64,000 nt of DNA from Alternaria dauci (lineage: Eukaryota > Ascomycota > Dothideomycetes > Pleosporales > Pleosporaceae): positions 930,001-994,000 of the forward strand of contig NC_091279.1 in the NCBI RefSeq assembly GCF_042100115.1, read 5' to 3'. How positions within the stretch are numbered: position 1 is the stretch's first letter; each line of letters opens with the position of its first letter. Under the pieces are notes generated by a model. The model had not been told where the DNA came from and ran no database searches. It saw only the letters and a list, made by a program, of their open reading frames with translations. Shown in pieces: positions 1 to 11,079 of the stretch. Made by a program: the position numbers and the translations under genes.

Positions 1-1190
1 GAGGTCAAGGCCAACTACAAGGGGCTGAAGAACAAGCCAGGCTCGACGCGTCCAGCAGACATCACCGCATTTGTGCGCACCAAGGTCGCCAACCAGCGTA
101 ACAGCATCCTCATCACCTACGCCCTGACTCAAAAGGCAAGTCAGTCGGAGGTTTCTTATCTCGTCAACGCCCCAAAACATGACGTCAAGCTGACTTCCAA
201 ATCCAGAAATACAACCTGTTTGTCTACTTGGTCAGAAAGTTTTCCGTCGAGGAGCTCACAAAGCGCATCAAGCAGCGCAATGTCATCACCAGGCAGTCGG
301 TGCTGAACGAGAGTATGTCCTCGCACTAGGTATTCGACGCGCGCAGCATGACTAACCCTACTGCAGTGATGAAAAAGGCCAATGATCCCGACATTGAAGT
401 TGGATCGAGCGTCATGTCGCTAAAAGACCCCATTTCTACCTTGCGTATCGTTACCCCATGCAGGTCAACAGTGTGCACGCATAACCAATGCTTCGACGCC
501 GACTCGTTCCTGCAGCTCCAGGAGCAAGCTCCTACATGGACATGCCCAATATGCAGCAAGACGATATCATATGAAGCCTTGGCCGTCGACCAGTACGTCG
601 AGGAAATTTTGAGCAAGGCCCGGAATACAGACCAAGTTACCATTCAGCCAAGTGGAGAGTGGTCCACCGAAAAGGACACGAAGCCCAAACAAAATGAGCA
701 CCACGACGATAGCGATGACGATCTCATCGAGATACTAGACTACCGTGTACAGGCCATCAAAACCGAAGCCGCGCCAACACCCACTTCGCTCAGTACCCCT
801 CCGCTGCCTTCCCGGGAGCCTTCTACTGCCCCAGGATCTGCACAAAAGAGAAAGTCTGAAGTGGTGGATCTGACTTTGAGCGATGATGACGAGCCAGTAA
901 GACCAACGAAAAAGGTAGCGTACACTACCCCCAATAGCCTCCCTGATCCGCACCGTCGGTATCATTTACCTCCCCTTGGTAGTCACTCTGCTGCCCATAG
1001 TCGTCCATTGCCACCAGCCTACCACAGTGGGTCTCTCGGTATGCGCTCTGAATACTCCCGGCCTCCATCTACACCTCCACCACGGCATGGGTATCAATCC
1101 TATCGACCAGCACAGTCCGCTTCGCGGCCCAGCTATCCTGGACAGGGTACTTCCTCCTACCCTACGTACCTCGGCTCTTCCTCCCCTTAG
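1..1190 (+). CDS. SIZ1: SIZ/PIAS-type SUMO E3 ligase, 3' part (5' end outside window)
   Basis: This is a SUMO E3 ligase that moves SUMO from Ubc9 to nuclear targets. Exons read 1-135, 207-312 and 367-1190. The first two encode the end of the PINIT domain (KYNLFVYLVRKFSVEEL). The third begins with the SP-RING, whose zinc ligands are visible in CTHNQCFD and, about 20 residues later, CPIC. Two SUMO-interaction motifs follow, DDDLIEILDY and VDLTLSDDDE, and then a Ser/Pro/Tyr-rich tail. This is the usual PINIT, SP-RING, SIM order of yeast Siz1 and fission yeast Pli1. The first intron (136-206) has a GC donor (AAG|GCAAGT), while the second (313-366) is GTATGT...GCAG. Splicing restores one frame across the domain, so the family call is secure. 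The symbol is by homology class only. Confidence 0.93.
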
Positions 1191-2189
1191 AGTACATGTT
1201 GCGTGTTCTTTTGTATCTTTCTTTTGTGTATGAGTATGGTTCACCAGCTAACACTACCTCGCCTTTGCAGGGCAGGACAGGGACCGGATGAGGTAGCATA
1301 TCACCAACCTAGGCAGCCCATTCCTTCGCGGACTGTTGCGCCGTGGAAATGCTGTGTAGGCTGACCAAGTGAAGTTTCCTACATGATCCTCTCATCTCTT
1401 TCCTAAGTTGTCAAGAGGGATTTAGCGCGAGGCGTTTGGGAGAGGCTACATTTCATGACCATCTATCTGCTTACGGCGTACAACAGAGGACATTGAGGAT
1501 ACCACGGCATGGGAGATTTGCATGCATTTTGAGAGCTGACACGAGCGACTTTCTGCAATGACGAAACAGAGCAGAAGCTGCGAGGCAAAGGAAGGGGTTG
1601 TAGAGGGAATGTGGGGGTGCTGGTTCATGTAAAATCGAGTAGTAGCAACGACGTCTTTTGGCCTCCACTATCCCAGTTAATTTCAAGTCGACTTGGCATG
1701 ATGTTCCACTGTGATAGAACTACCCAATCCCTAGCTGCTGGACAAGTTCCTTGCTCATGTCACTGTTCTACGTAGATATATTGTCTTTGCGGATCATGAT
1801 GTAACCTTTATGGCGTTCTGAACTCGTCTTTGTTGCAGCGCTTCATTTATGCAGTTATTAGGGATCTCTGTTGGTTAGATTTCCTTTAGCTGATTGTGAT
1901 GAAGATCTGGAACATGAAGGCAGAATGTAAGAGCATGGTACAGTCGTTTCAAATGCACTATCGCATCATGGATTTTGTCGACAGAACCGCTATAGTCATG
2001 TTCATCGCAAAGTTTGATCCTTGTGATCAGTATATGTCGTGGATCAGGAGCTAGTATCCTGTTACAAAGACAGGTACATCAAGAAAGTCGTTTGACCCAT
2101 AACGAATCCATGTCATCCAGTACCAGAAACAGGTTGAGATCTCTGGAACCACTGACACATTGAATGTGTTTTTGCATTTTTCTGAACTT
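1191..2189. other. Intergenic, 1.0 kb
   Basis: This stretch lies between two convergent genes and must hold both 3' UTRs. I see no coding potential beyond short random frames, and no repeat or RNA gene. Confidence 0.6.
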
Positions 2190-3326
2190 CTATGATCTGC
2201 TTGCAAGCTTACGAGGATGACCTTTTGGTTTCGACGCTGCTGCAGGTTCTGATGCCTCGCCATCAGATTTTGGTGCTTCCTCTTTGGATTTTAACATGTC
2301 GCCTCCAGATTTTGATCCTATTTCCTGTTCACGCTGAGCTAGGGCCTTTTCTCTTTCATCTAGCTCGGCCTGTCGTCGATCAAGCTCCTTTTCCCGTTGA
2401 TCAAGATTCTTTTCCCGCTCGTCCAGCTCCTCACTATTTTGCGTGTCAGGTTTCCCGTCAGCGTCCGATGGCTCTGTCTTTGCTGGCTGTGATTCGCTGT
2501 CGTCTTGCTTCGCATTCAGCTTCCGTGGCTTCTTGCGACCCTGGGTGTCACTCTTTTGCGTCGGATCGCCTCTTGATGACTCCTCAGGCTGGCTTTCGCC
2601 GGGCTTTGAGTCTGGATTGCCCCCGGTAGCTTGAGCGCCAGCCTTCGCTGCATCCGACACCTCTTTCTGATCCGGCATCATGCCCTTTGCACTCTCCATC
2701 CAACCTTGGTCAATTTCACCTCCACCTCCCTCATTCTTGAATTTTTCAAGCTCCTCAGTACCAGGCATCTCTTCCTCATTAGCCTGTCCCACCATCTTCT
2801 CTAGCGTCTTCTTCTGCTCCTCACTTGCTGCCCATTGTGGGATCCAACTCGTGAGCTTCTTCATCCCCTTTCCGGCTACTTTGCCCATATTCACCCATGG
2901 ACCATGAATTGCCCCTGTAACTCCACCCAATCCCGCACCTATCCCACCGAGAAGAGTCGAAGAGATGCCGCCCACTAAAGTGCCTGTTATAGCACCCAAC
3001 GTTGCCCCAGGTGCGACACCAAGGCCTGTGCCCGCCGCCATGCCCTGGAAGGCGCCTGAACGAAGATATTTTGCCGTTTTTCCGAAAGACTCGGCCTCGA
3101 TGTGTGCGTTTGTAGCCTCTTCTGTCAGTCTTTGCCGTTCATCTGGATTGCTGGCGGCGGCCGCGGCATCTTTCAATTCTTTTGCCTTCTTCTGTGCTGC
3201 AAGGGCAGCGTTTGCGGCTTTTCCGGATTCTTGCCGCACTTCCTCTTCGGAAACAGCAGGCTTGTTAGACTTTGAGTCATCTTGTGTTTTCTTGTCTCCG
3301 TCTTTGTTCAATTTTTTTGGAGGCAT
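2190..3326 (-). CDS. Unknown protein with glycine-zipper-like segment and C-terminal coiled coil
   Basis: This is a single-exon frame of 378 residues from the ATG at 3326. Residues 1-90 are charged and Ala/Lys-rich, and predicted to be helical. Residues 91-150 are a Gly/Ala/Thr-rich hydrophobic stretch with small residues every few positions (GMAAGTGLGVAPG, GGIGAGLGGVTGAI), like a glycine-zipper membrane segment. Residues 200-300 are disordered. Residues 300-337 form a coiled coil of repeated ELDEREK-type heptads. The tail is Lys/Ser/Pro-rich. An in-frame ATG 15 codons upstream (3371) would add MFARAATTARTTTT, which looks like a mitochondrial presequence: Arg, Ala and Thr with no acid. The start, and with it the compartment, is therefore open. 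I do not recognise the family. The long undisrupted frame and ordered layout make it a real gene. Confidence 0.75.
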   Translation of the reverse strand: MPPKKLNKDGDKKTQDDSKSNKPAVSEEEVRQESGKAANAALAAQKKAKELKDAAAAASNPDERQRLTEEATNAHIEAESFGKTAKYLRSGAFQGMAAGTGLGVAPGATLGAITGTLVGGISSTLLGGIGAGLGGVTGAIHGPWVNMGKVAGKGMKKLTSWIPQWAASEEQKKTLEKMVGQANEEEMPGTEELEKFKNEGGGGEIDQGWMESAKGMMPDQKEVSDAAKAGAQATGGNPDSKPGESQPEESSRGDPTQKSDTQGRKKPRKLNAKQDDSESQPAKTEPSDADGKPDTQNSEELDEREKNLDQREKELDRRQAELDEREKALAQREQEIGSKSGGDMLKSKEEAPKSDGEASEPAAASKPKGHPRKLASRS

Positions 3327-3674
3327 GATTGTGGTTGTCGTTCTCGCAGTTGTAGCTGCTCTAGCAAACAACCCCTACCGGTAATATACCTACGTCATCG
3401 TCGCTAGCCCCACTGAGAAGCCTGAATTGCACGCGTTCAAGACGCGTCACGACCGCCCAAAATTCATCCTTCGTGCATGCATGCTGTTCGCTTCACAAGA
3501 ACAATTAGTATCACTGCGGCTGTCGACAGGTTTCATTCGAGTGCGATGCACAGCGAATTGTGCTCGAAGAGGTTACTCGGCACGTCGGGATGGCCGCGAC
3601 AGGAAATCGCAAACACATGATGGCGGGCTTGAATAGTGTGCAAAGTTTGATACTGACGCTGAATAGGACCCTAT

Positions 3675-5473
3675 CTATCCGGCGCGGCACATCCGACCGT
3701 CGGTCTGAACAGTCCAAGCCTCGCTACCGACACCAACCGTAGCGTAGAACAGACCAGAGGGATCCCATTTCTTCTTGATCTTCAACAAATTGCCGTAGTT
3801 CTCTCCCCAGAATGTATCAGCAAAGTTTGGTTGACGAAAGTCAGCCTCGTTCACATATGACCCACTACCCGGTGTCGCAGCCTCGACAAGAGGAACGATT
3901 TCGTTTGTCATCTTGTCCTGGACTGCAAACGCTTCCGACCACGGAGCTGTAAAGTTCCACGGAAGTGTCAATGTCGCATGTACGATTGCCTTGCGCCAGG
4001 CTGGGTGGACTGAAGTCGTCTTCTGCGAGCCAAAAGACTTTACATCTGTCCCGACTCCGATCCAAGTCACTCCCTTTTCCACGACAGCCTTCCAGGTCTC
4101 GGTGATGTTGCCGACGACGCTCCGCGGAATCAATCGGGTACCGTACTGGGCGATACCTACTTGGATGTTGCCGAGAGGAAGAGGGCCAAAATATTTGTCG
4201 TAGTGCTCATAGTACGTGTCGAACTCACTGTACTCAACAGTATACTTGACGCCTTTGGAGTCCAGCCTAGCAACGAAAGGCGCGAGCATGGCCTTGACCT
4301 CGACCTCCGTCTTGTTGTAGGCGTTTAGTGGGGAGATCATGAAGAAGGAGGATGTGAAGTAATGGACGACCATTGCTCCGGCATCTACCATGGCTGGCAA
4401 CTCCTCGTGAAATGCTTGGATAGCGTCGTAAAACACATCCTGAGCATTGTCCGTTGTGAAAAACGATAGCGAAGCACCACCGAAAACAGCCTCCTTGTGG
4501 GCCTTGACAGTCATACCAACCACGACACCGTACGTGCTGCCACCCCCGCCGTTGAGAGCCCAGTACAGATCGGCATTTTCCTTAGGGCTCGCATTAACAA
4601 GCTTTCCGCTAGCAGTTACGACTTCCCAGTTTAGGACGTTGTCCGCAGCAAGACCAAACCTGGTACTAATGGCCGAGTGCCCGCCACCCTGTGTGTAACC
4701 GCCAGCGACTCCGACTGTAGGGCACTCGCCTCCAACCACAACCAGGCCCTGGTCACGGGAAGCAGCCATGAGCTCAAATCCTTGAACACCGGCACCAATC
4801 TTGAAAGCTGGGCCCTTGTACCCTGAGCCGTTGTATGCCGGGACATGGGTAATGTCCTTTAGATGATGTGTCCACACCGCTAGTGAGCCCGCGCCGGTGG
4901 AACGACCGAGATAGTCTAAACGTAAGCGTACGAAATCAGTATATGTCTCACACACAGTTTTTACAGAGACACTTACCATGGCCCGTGTTGCGAATTACAA
5001 GACGGATATTCTTCGATGCAGCGAATGCGATTGCTTTCTGAACGTCTGCAGGTCCAGAGGCATTGACGGCATAACGAACGTAGTTGCCAAGTTCACATGG
5101 GCGGTCTCGAGGCTGAAAGGGATCGCAGCTCTGGTTGGCGAAGAAAGGTGCCATCACAGATGAGGACGATTCATAACTAGCTGTCTGTAAGTATGCCATT
5201 TTGAATGCATACGATTGATACATACTGGATCTTCTCGTACTGCCACTGACTCTTCAGGCTTTCACACGTCGCGTTGTCAAAAGTCGAACCGTGACAGGGT
5301 GCGCCCAGAGGTACGGTAGCCACCAATCGCCCGCTTACTGTCATGTTCAAGCTGTTCCAGTCTGATTGAGAAGGCCATGACTTGTCTCCCGGGAACGACT
5401 TGCATTGATTTGAGGTTGGTTTGGTGGCAGAAACGACGCTAAGAAGCGCGAGAATGAAGACGAAAGAACGCAT
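3675..5473 (-). CDS. Secreted FAD-linked oxidase, berberine-bridge (BBE) family, bicovalent FAD
   Basis: This is a flavin oxidoreductase of the FAD_binding_4 plus BBE fold. Such enzymes oxidise sugars, alcohols or secondary-metabolite precursors with O2; the substrate cannot be read from sequence. Exons (minus) are 5473-5226, 5176-4977 and 4915-3675, giving 562 residues. The ATG at 5473 is chosen because it opens a signal peptide (MRSFVFILALLSVVSA); an upstream in-frame ATG would mask it. Both covalent flavin ligands are present: His149 in RNTGHD (the Asp codon is split by intron 2) and Cys214 in GGECPTVG. The C-terminal BBE segment ends with NYGNLLKIKKKWDPSGLFY. Several N-glycosylation sites fit secretion. 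Intron 1 (5225-5177) is ordinary, but intron 2 (4976-4916) belongs to the repeated intron family described separately. No pathway genes lie next to it. Confidence 0.93.
4916..4976 (-). repeat. Introner-like intron, copy A (FAD oxidase intron 2)
   Basis: This is a 61-nt spliceosomal intron, GTAAGT...TTTAG. Read in the gene sense it carries ACTG, then GTGAGACA, then CTGATTT, at the same offsets as copies B, C and D in unrelated genes. The CTGAT lies where the branch site is expected. Length and layout match copy B (also 61 nt). Confidence 0.75.
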
Positions 5474-6545
5474 GACAAGGGCCCTGGGAGAGGAAAATTC
5501 TGGCGACCTGAAGAACATTGACCTGTAAGACATACGAATTAATATAAAGAGAAATTCAGGCGCCTTGCATGCGGCACGCTTAATGGTGGCAACAAGGTTA
5601 GAGTAGCTGTGGGACTACAGATCTAGCCTCCGGTGAGATGGACCGTCCCGGTACCGTGCACTACCCTACGACCGCCACGACTAATTTCCTTCGATCCTTT
5701 TCGTCGACATGAAGTAATCACGAAGTCAGAAGCTTACATGATCTGTAGGTGGTCGATACGAACAGTCGCTTTGTCAATCTGGACACACTGCTAACAGATG
5801 AACATTAACTCTTCAGAATTACTCTGCTGGCGTGGTACGGCGTAACTGCCATGGATGCGAACAATCGGGAATTGGGGCCTGCATTAACCAACAGGGATCT
5901 TTTCAAGCTTTCCTCTATCGAGACACATCCGATGCAACCGACCACTCGGTGATGCGATAAAATCGAACACCTCACATTAAGCTATGTAAGGGGGCGGCAT
6001 TCGGTTTACCTCATCGCCGAGTGGACTATTTCACCGCAAGGGCTGGTCGGCGGCTCTCCAGACAATCTGCAATCGTCCCATCTTGTATTTCCGGACCCTT
6101 GAAATTACGGGTTATACCACCGAAGAGTGCCGAAAACTATTCCCGTCGCAGTTACCAATATGCTATGATATAATGGTCTAGCTCAGACGAGAAGGTGGTG
6201 TCTCGTATAGGCCGATGCTTGAGCTGCTCTGCAACCATGTGCATTAGCTGCTAGCCTGCTATAACTTCGGAGAATACTGGGGGCACTCGCACGTTTCATC
6301 TCGCGAGAGACTTTATTCTTATCTCGACCAAGGCATCCCTTCCTGGCCAGTACATGATGAACAGGGTAAAGTTGATGCTAACCCTACACCGGTTTCGACC
6401 TTGTTGGCGACCAATACGCCGGGTACGTTCGGAACAACGCAAGTATTAGCTTCTAAGGCCTAGTAAGAATGATGGTATTCTTGCGATGGCAATGCGAAAT
6501 TTCTACAACAACTCGAGCGAAAATCACCACGGATAGGTCGGAGCA
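5474..6545. other. Intergenic 1.07 kb between divergent genes, holding a foldback element
   Basis: This is the shared upstream region of the FAD oxidase (minus) and the rhodopsin-domain gene (plus). It holds one 81-83 bp inverted-repeat element, listed separately. I see no other feature. Confidence 0.6.
5942..6024. mobile_element. MITE-like foldback element, copy 1
   Basis: This is an 83-bp sequence with near-perfect terminal inverted repeats: CCACTCGGTGATG at the left end and CATCGCCGAGTGG at the right, with imperfect pairing continuing inward for about 30 bp per arm. It shares termini, length and an inner CGAACA/ATTCG pair with the element at 10997-11079. Taken as CACTCGG...CCGAGTG (5943-6023), it is flanked by GAC on each side, a possible 3-bp target duplication. 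It has no coding capacity. Confidence 0.55.
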
Positions 6546-7967
6546 ATGGGTTGGACCTACAATACTTCAGATGATGCTGCCAACGACGGACCATATATCA
6601 CTGCTATCGCAATTGTCTTCACAGCCTTGTCGCTTTCGGCCCTGTCCCTTCGTTTTTACGTGCGTGGCTTCATGATTAAGGCAGTTGGGGCTGGTACGTA
6701 CTGTGATAGAGGATACGCTTTCGATACATGATTGACGATCGTTGCTAGACGACTGGATATTGATCGTGACTTGGGTCAGCAGCTATACTCTTTGCTGTAG
6801 CTTTGGGACTGACAATCTTACAGATAGCGTCCTGCGGCTTCGCTGTTGTGACTATCATCCGTACGTCGATTGCACGGGCTGCCGCGACACTGCGACTGAC
6901 TTCATGGTATCAGAAACTAAATGGGGCCTTGGACTAAAACATCTGGAGGACATGCCTATCCAGAATCTGTACAACTTCGGACTCGTAAGTACCACAAATT
7001 CAAGTGGAGAAGGCTCGTTCCTGACCAAACTAGATACAGTACATGGGTGCACCATTGTGAGACGAGGCATACGATACGATATCGATCCACCTAGCTGACA
7101 CCCACAGCTACATAACTAGTATACTCGGCTTCAAACTCAGTTTACTGTTGACGTATCTAAGAATCATGCCAAAGGGCACTTCGCGGAGCGCGACCATCAC
7201 TGTGATAGTCACATGCATACTCTTTCATCTTTGCTTTCTGATCGTCCAGACAAACCTTTGCCAACCGGTAAGTCCTAGTTCTTTCTGATCCATAGCGCTT
7301 TGCTGACCCGGCCGAGGCCGCGAAACAATGGGATCCTTCTATCACCTGGGGTCAGTGTCTGCCAGCCGTCCCCTTCTACACCAGCATGGCATCTTTGACG
7401 ATTTCATTCGATATTATAGTGTAGGTACATCACTAGCAACTGTCGGTAGAAGCTTACTCCAACAGCATGTTCCTGCCGTTCCCCGTCCTCCTCAAAAGCC
7501 ACATCCAGAAGCGGAAGAAATTCGCCTTACTCGGCCTCCTCGCTCTGGGCACCTTCATCACGATTATTCAAGTCCTACGCATCCGAACCATTCGAAACCT
7601 AGCCAACTATCTCGATTCAGCCAGTCTAATCATGTGGTCGACTATAGAAAATAATCTGGGAATTATCGTCGCCTCAATACCGACATTGACACCTCTCTTC
7701 AAGTACTTTGTCGAGAAGACACAAAAGAGCTCAAACGGCAATTCTGCAACGCGATCGCGGTCTCTATACGCTTTGAAGTCGAGACGCACCACGAGGCAAG
7801 GTTCCGTCCCGCTAGGCAGTGGTGTTCATGAGGCCAGGCATGATTCTTGGCCTTTTGAGGGTGGGAGCGAGGAGTTTATGGTGGGAGATATTGCTGCTAT
7901 AACAAAGAAAACGGAATTCACTATTTCATCTTATGTCCGTGAAGAGTCGGACGGGTCGGACAAGTAG
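6546..7967 (+). CDS. Rhodopsin-domain (SAT4-like) seven-helix membrane protein
   Basis: This is an integral membrane protein of the fungal rhodopsin-like domain family, common in filamentous ascomycetes and found in PTH11-like receptors and SAT4-type proteins. The ligand or role is unknown. Eight exons fit one frame: 6546-6693, 6749-6774, 6824-6860, 6914-6984, 7040-7056, 7108-7267, 7317-7420 and 7466-7967, giving 354 residues. Family landmarks appear only after splicing: DDWILIVTW, the QTKWGLG loop, NLYNFGL, LNLCQP-like TNLCQP followed by AKQWDPSITWGQC, and IIVASIPTLTPLFKYF at the last helix. The tail is Ser/Arg-rich and cytosolic. Exon 5 is only 17 nt. Some donors are weak (GTCAGC at 6775), so exon edges there deserve transcript support. 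The neighbours give no functional hint. Confidence 0.88.
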
Positions 7968-8975
7968 TCATCTTCCATCGCGGATAAGATATGAAAGATG
8001 TTATGATTCAGGTATTCCTTTAGCACTTATCATATATTTAGTGTTTATCCGACGAGATTATTCATATCTAAGTTGACCTCGGTTTGCCTTATCAATTGTG
8101 AAGGTGTCTCAGCATACCGAAGAGATAACCTTAAACGATGAACCATACTACCCTGCGGAGCCATTCCATGGAAGGCTGCATTACACGACAAATCAACAAA
8201 AGTGAGCGTCATGTCCGATGCAACCAACACCAAGGGGAACTAGAGTATGTTTGATTTGACGATGACAAGATAGCGCATGTGTTGATGGTTTGTAAGGCAT
8301 CATATAGGGTAAGATGGTCAGATTCTCCGGAAGTTTATTTGCACCTCGTCAGCGCTTTCCGGCATGAAGACATCTATTTCTAGACAATGCATCTGACACT
8401 CTTATTATTCATTTTCCCGTGTACGATCACCCATCTGGCAAACGCATGCCTGACGTGCATGAGGATGTTCACTAATGTGACATATCCACTCGAGTTGGCA
8501 ACTCTCCTTCACATTAGGCGAGAAGAGAATCAAGGGTTTGAAGGTTGAAAGATTATGTCCGAGTACTGAGCGGCGATCGTTGTAGGTGGCGAGTTGATAG
8601 ATTTCTTCGTAAATGTGGAAGATCAGTTCCGAATACTCTCAAAGCGGCTAAAGGATCACATGGCACGGAAATTATGTAACAGATAGGCAAACAGTGATTG
8701 AACATGGTTAAATACTACAGCAGATTGGGTATGTAGACGCCAGAACTTATCCAAAAATGTAGCATTGGTGACTCCTGTAAAGCAAACTCCGAAACGTATA
8801 GGCGAAGTTAGATGGCGGTCTGAATTACCTGACAGACGGGACAGCAAAGGCGTTCATATGACGAATAACCCGGTCATGTCAATGGCATAATCGGAGGCTC
8901 TGGAGATATTGGTACTACGCCGTTACCAGCATTCACAGCTGAGTACCCCTCCTTGATCTGAAAGAGTCAGTACTG
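7968..8975. other. Intergenic, 1.0 kb
   Basis: This lies between convergent genes and holds their 3' UTRs. I see no coding, RNA or repeat signal. Confidence 0.55.
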
Positions 8976-10014
8976 TCATGTCGTTGTTTGAAGTTCTTCT
9001 CGTACCAAGTCGAAATGGGTTGTGGTCCGGAAAGCGCCACCTCCTGTTTCAGGTCCGTCGCTCCAGTATAGGCGCCTCAACCAAGCGTGGAGACGTGGAT
9101 AGTCTTTACGTATCATTTTCTTGTTACATCTGAAGAAAGGGTAGTATGCCACGTCGAAGCGAATGATTGTTGTGTATAGTCGAATGTCGGCCTCGGAAAT
9201 GTATTGCCCGAAAAAGTAAGGGTAGTGCTTAGGCTGCGAGAGATGGTCTTCGAGACGATCAAGCGACTCGAAAAGCTTGCTGACATGTTCGTCGTAGGAC
9301 GCCTGTGAAGTTGCAAAACCAACTTTATACACGCCGTTGTTAACAGCGTCGTGTACCCATGAAAGCAGCGACTCCATCTCTGTTTGGATGTGCGCAGGTC
9401 TGAAACCAGCCACTCCTTTGTTAATCTCACGACGTTCTGGGGGTAGAAGAGCATCGAAGGCATCGAACAACATGCGATGGATCTCGGCGGCATCGTTGTT
9501 GACAGCGGTACCTGAGCACTGTCAGTCTACAGGCTATCACGCTAATCCTCGGGTGAGCCTTTTTACCATTCATTGTATCCCAAAGCAAAGGAATCGTGAT
9601 TCTGCCGTTGTAGTTTGGGTCTGCCCTCAAATAGATCTCTTTTAACCACTTCGCACCATACACGGGGTCTCTCTCTGGCCCACTACGCCCAGAGAAGAAC
9701 CAGCCATGCGATGCATCTCGTGCATCGACCTCTACCAAGTCCAAGACATCTTGCAACCCCTTCAGTGCGAAAACAATGGCGGCTCGGTGTGCCCAGGGAC
9801 AGGTGTAGTTGATGTAAAGTACGTATCGGCCCTTTTCGGCAGGAAAGCGCCCAGAAGGTATCCTATGTCGGAACTGCGAAGGCATGTGTGGCTTCCCTCG
9901 GCTCTGAATATCGACAGGGCTGCGATGTGGTGGCTTTGCAAAAGAACGTCAGTAAGCGTGCGCGATAAGAGTGCACTGGAAGGAAAAACCTACTCGAACC
10001 GTTGTAACCGCCAT
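8976..10014 (-). CDS. Xi-class glutathione S-transferase / glutathionyl-hydroquinone reductase
   Basis: This is a GST of the omega-like/Xi type. Family members reduce glutathionyl-hydroquinones and related conjugates with GSH, in the cytosol. Exons (minus) are 10014-9994, 9933-9567 and 9511-8976, giving 307 residues, close to the usual 310-340. The catalytic Cys is in YTCPWAHR (about residue 52), which sets this class apart from Ser/Tyr GSTs. The thioredoxin-fold half ends at GRITIPLLWD. The all-helical half carries FDALLPPERRE, YFFGQYISEADIRLYTTIIRFD and the WLRRLYW segment of the family. The first exon is 21 nt (MAVTTVR); it is chosen because the next in-frame ATG would shorten the N-terminal lead of the fold. 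The first intron donor is GTAGGT. No substrate-specific neighbours are visible. Confidence 0.9.
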
Positions 10015-10658
10015 AGCCGGTGGCTTTATTATTCTTGACTGAAGCTAAGCAGACCAACTCTGAAACATAACCCTCCTGCAGACGGGCAGCCCATGACGTT
10101 TTCTTAAAAAGCTGGGCCTTTTTCCCCTAGCATGTTGTGATTACAAAACAACAGACTGTTGACAAGGGTGACATCTGATTAGTAGGGGCTACGCGTGGGT
10201 GTCAGCGCCCAAGGATTACAAAATGCGCCAAGTAAGCTGCCGACTGGGAGCAACCGCTTTCAACAGCGATATAGTGATTGTGCTATATGTGATCGATAGT
10301 TCCTGCTCAACAGCGAGACAGACTCATTGCAGATGCGGTAGACAGATGGCGTGAAGGGTGAGCACGTGCATTCCGCCCCCGCCGAAGAGCCGAGGCTCGC
10401 TAAGACCAGAGTTTTAGTTCCGCTCTGTCGCACGGCATTCGTTATCCTTTTTCAGTCCCGATCCGTTCTGTTGCTCCAACCCGCGTCGCAAAGCATACAG
10501 CCGCATGGCTTCCTGTAATGCCCTTGTTGTTGTCCTATCAAAGTGATTCTACTGGCGGATAGGGCCGTCGGTGACGTGGCCGAGATGATTGGCGCCCTCT
10601 CTTAGTCCCATTGAATACCACAGCCTTGGACGGATTACCTGGTTTGCGGTCCTATAAG

Positions 10659-10740
10659 AAATGGAACAACGGCAAACCCAATGTCAAGAGATGGAACAAC
10701 AACAATCCCGATTTTGAAGAGATGGAACAACGGCAATTCC
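10659..10740. repeat. Tandem repeat, three units of about 30 bp
   Basis: Three successive units each begin GATGGAACAAC or a close variant (starts near 10660, 10690 and 10721) and then diverge. Copy number is low and no coding role is evident. Confidence 0.7.
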
Positions 10741-10996
10741 GACTTTCTGTTACTACATTTTTGATAAAAATTTACCATAAGGCTTCAAGAGTCACATGGT
10801 TGGTATTCTGTCTGTACAACGATCAGTAGCCACGCTTCATGAAGTTGCCAAAGAGCCAAGTATGCGATTTGCCATCACAAGCTTGTTCGCAAGACGCACA
10901 CCGTCGGAAGAATTGATCGCACTCCCGCCCGCTTGTGTCATTCAGCACATATGTTTAACTTCCTGGCATCGCCTGTACTCCCGTCACAAGATAGGA

Positions 10997-11079
10997 TCAC
11001 TCGGTGATGGGAAAAACCCGAACATTTGTGGCCCATGCTTTGGCCAGTCGGTATTCGCTTTTTCCCCATCACCGAGTGG
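10997..11079. mobile_element. MITE-like foldback element, copy 2
   Basis: This 83-bp element has ends TCACTCGGTGATGGG and CCCCATCACCGAGTGG, which pair as near-perfect inverted repeats with arms of about 20-30 bp. Taken as CACTCGG...CCGAGTG (10998-11078), it is directly flanked by GGAT on both sides, a good candidate 4-bp target-site duplication. Termini and length match the element at 5942; the centres differ. Confidence 0.6.
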
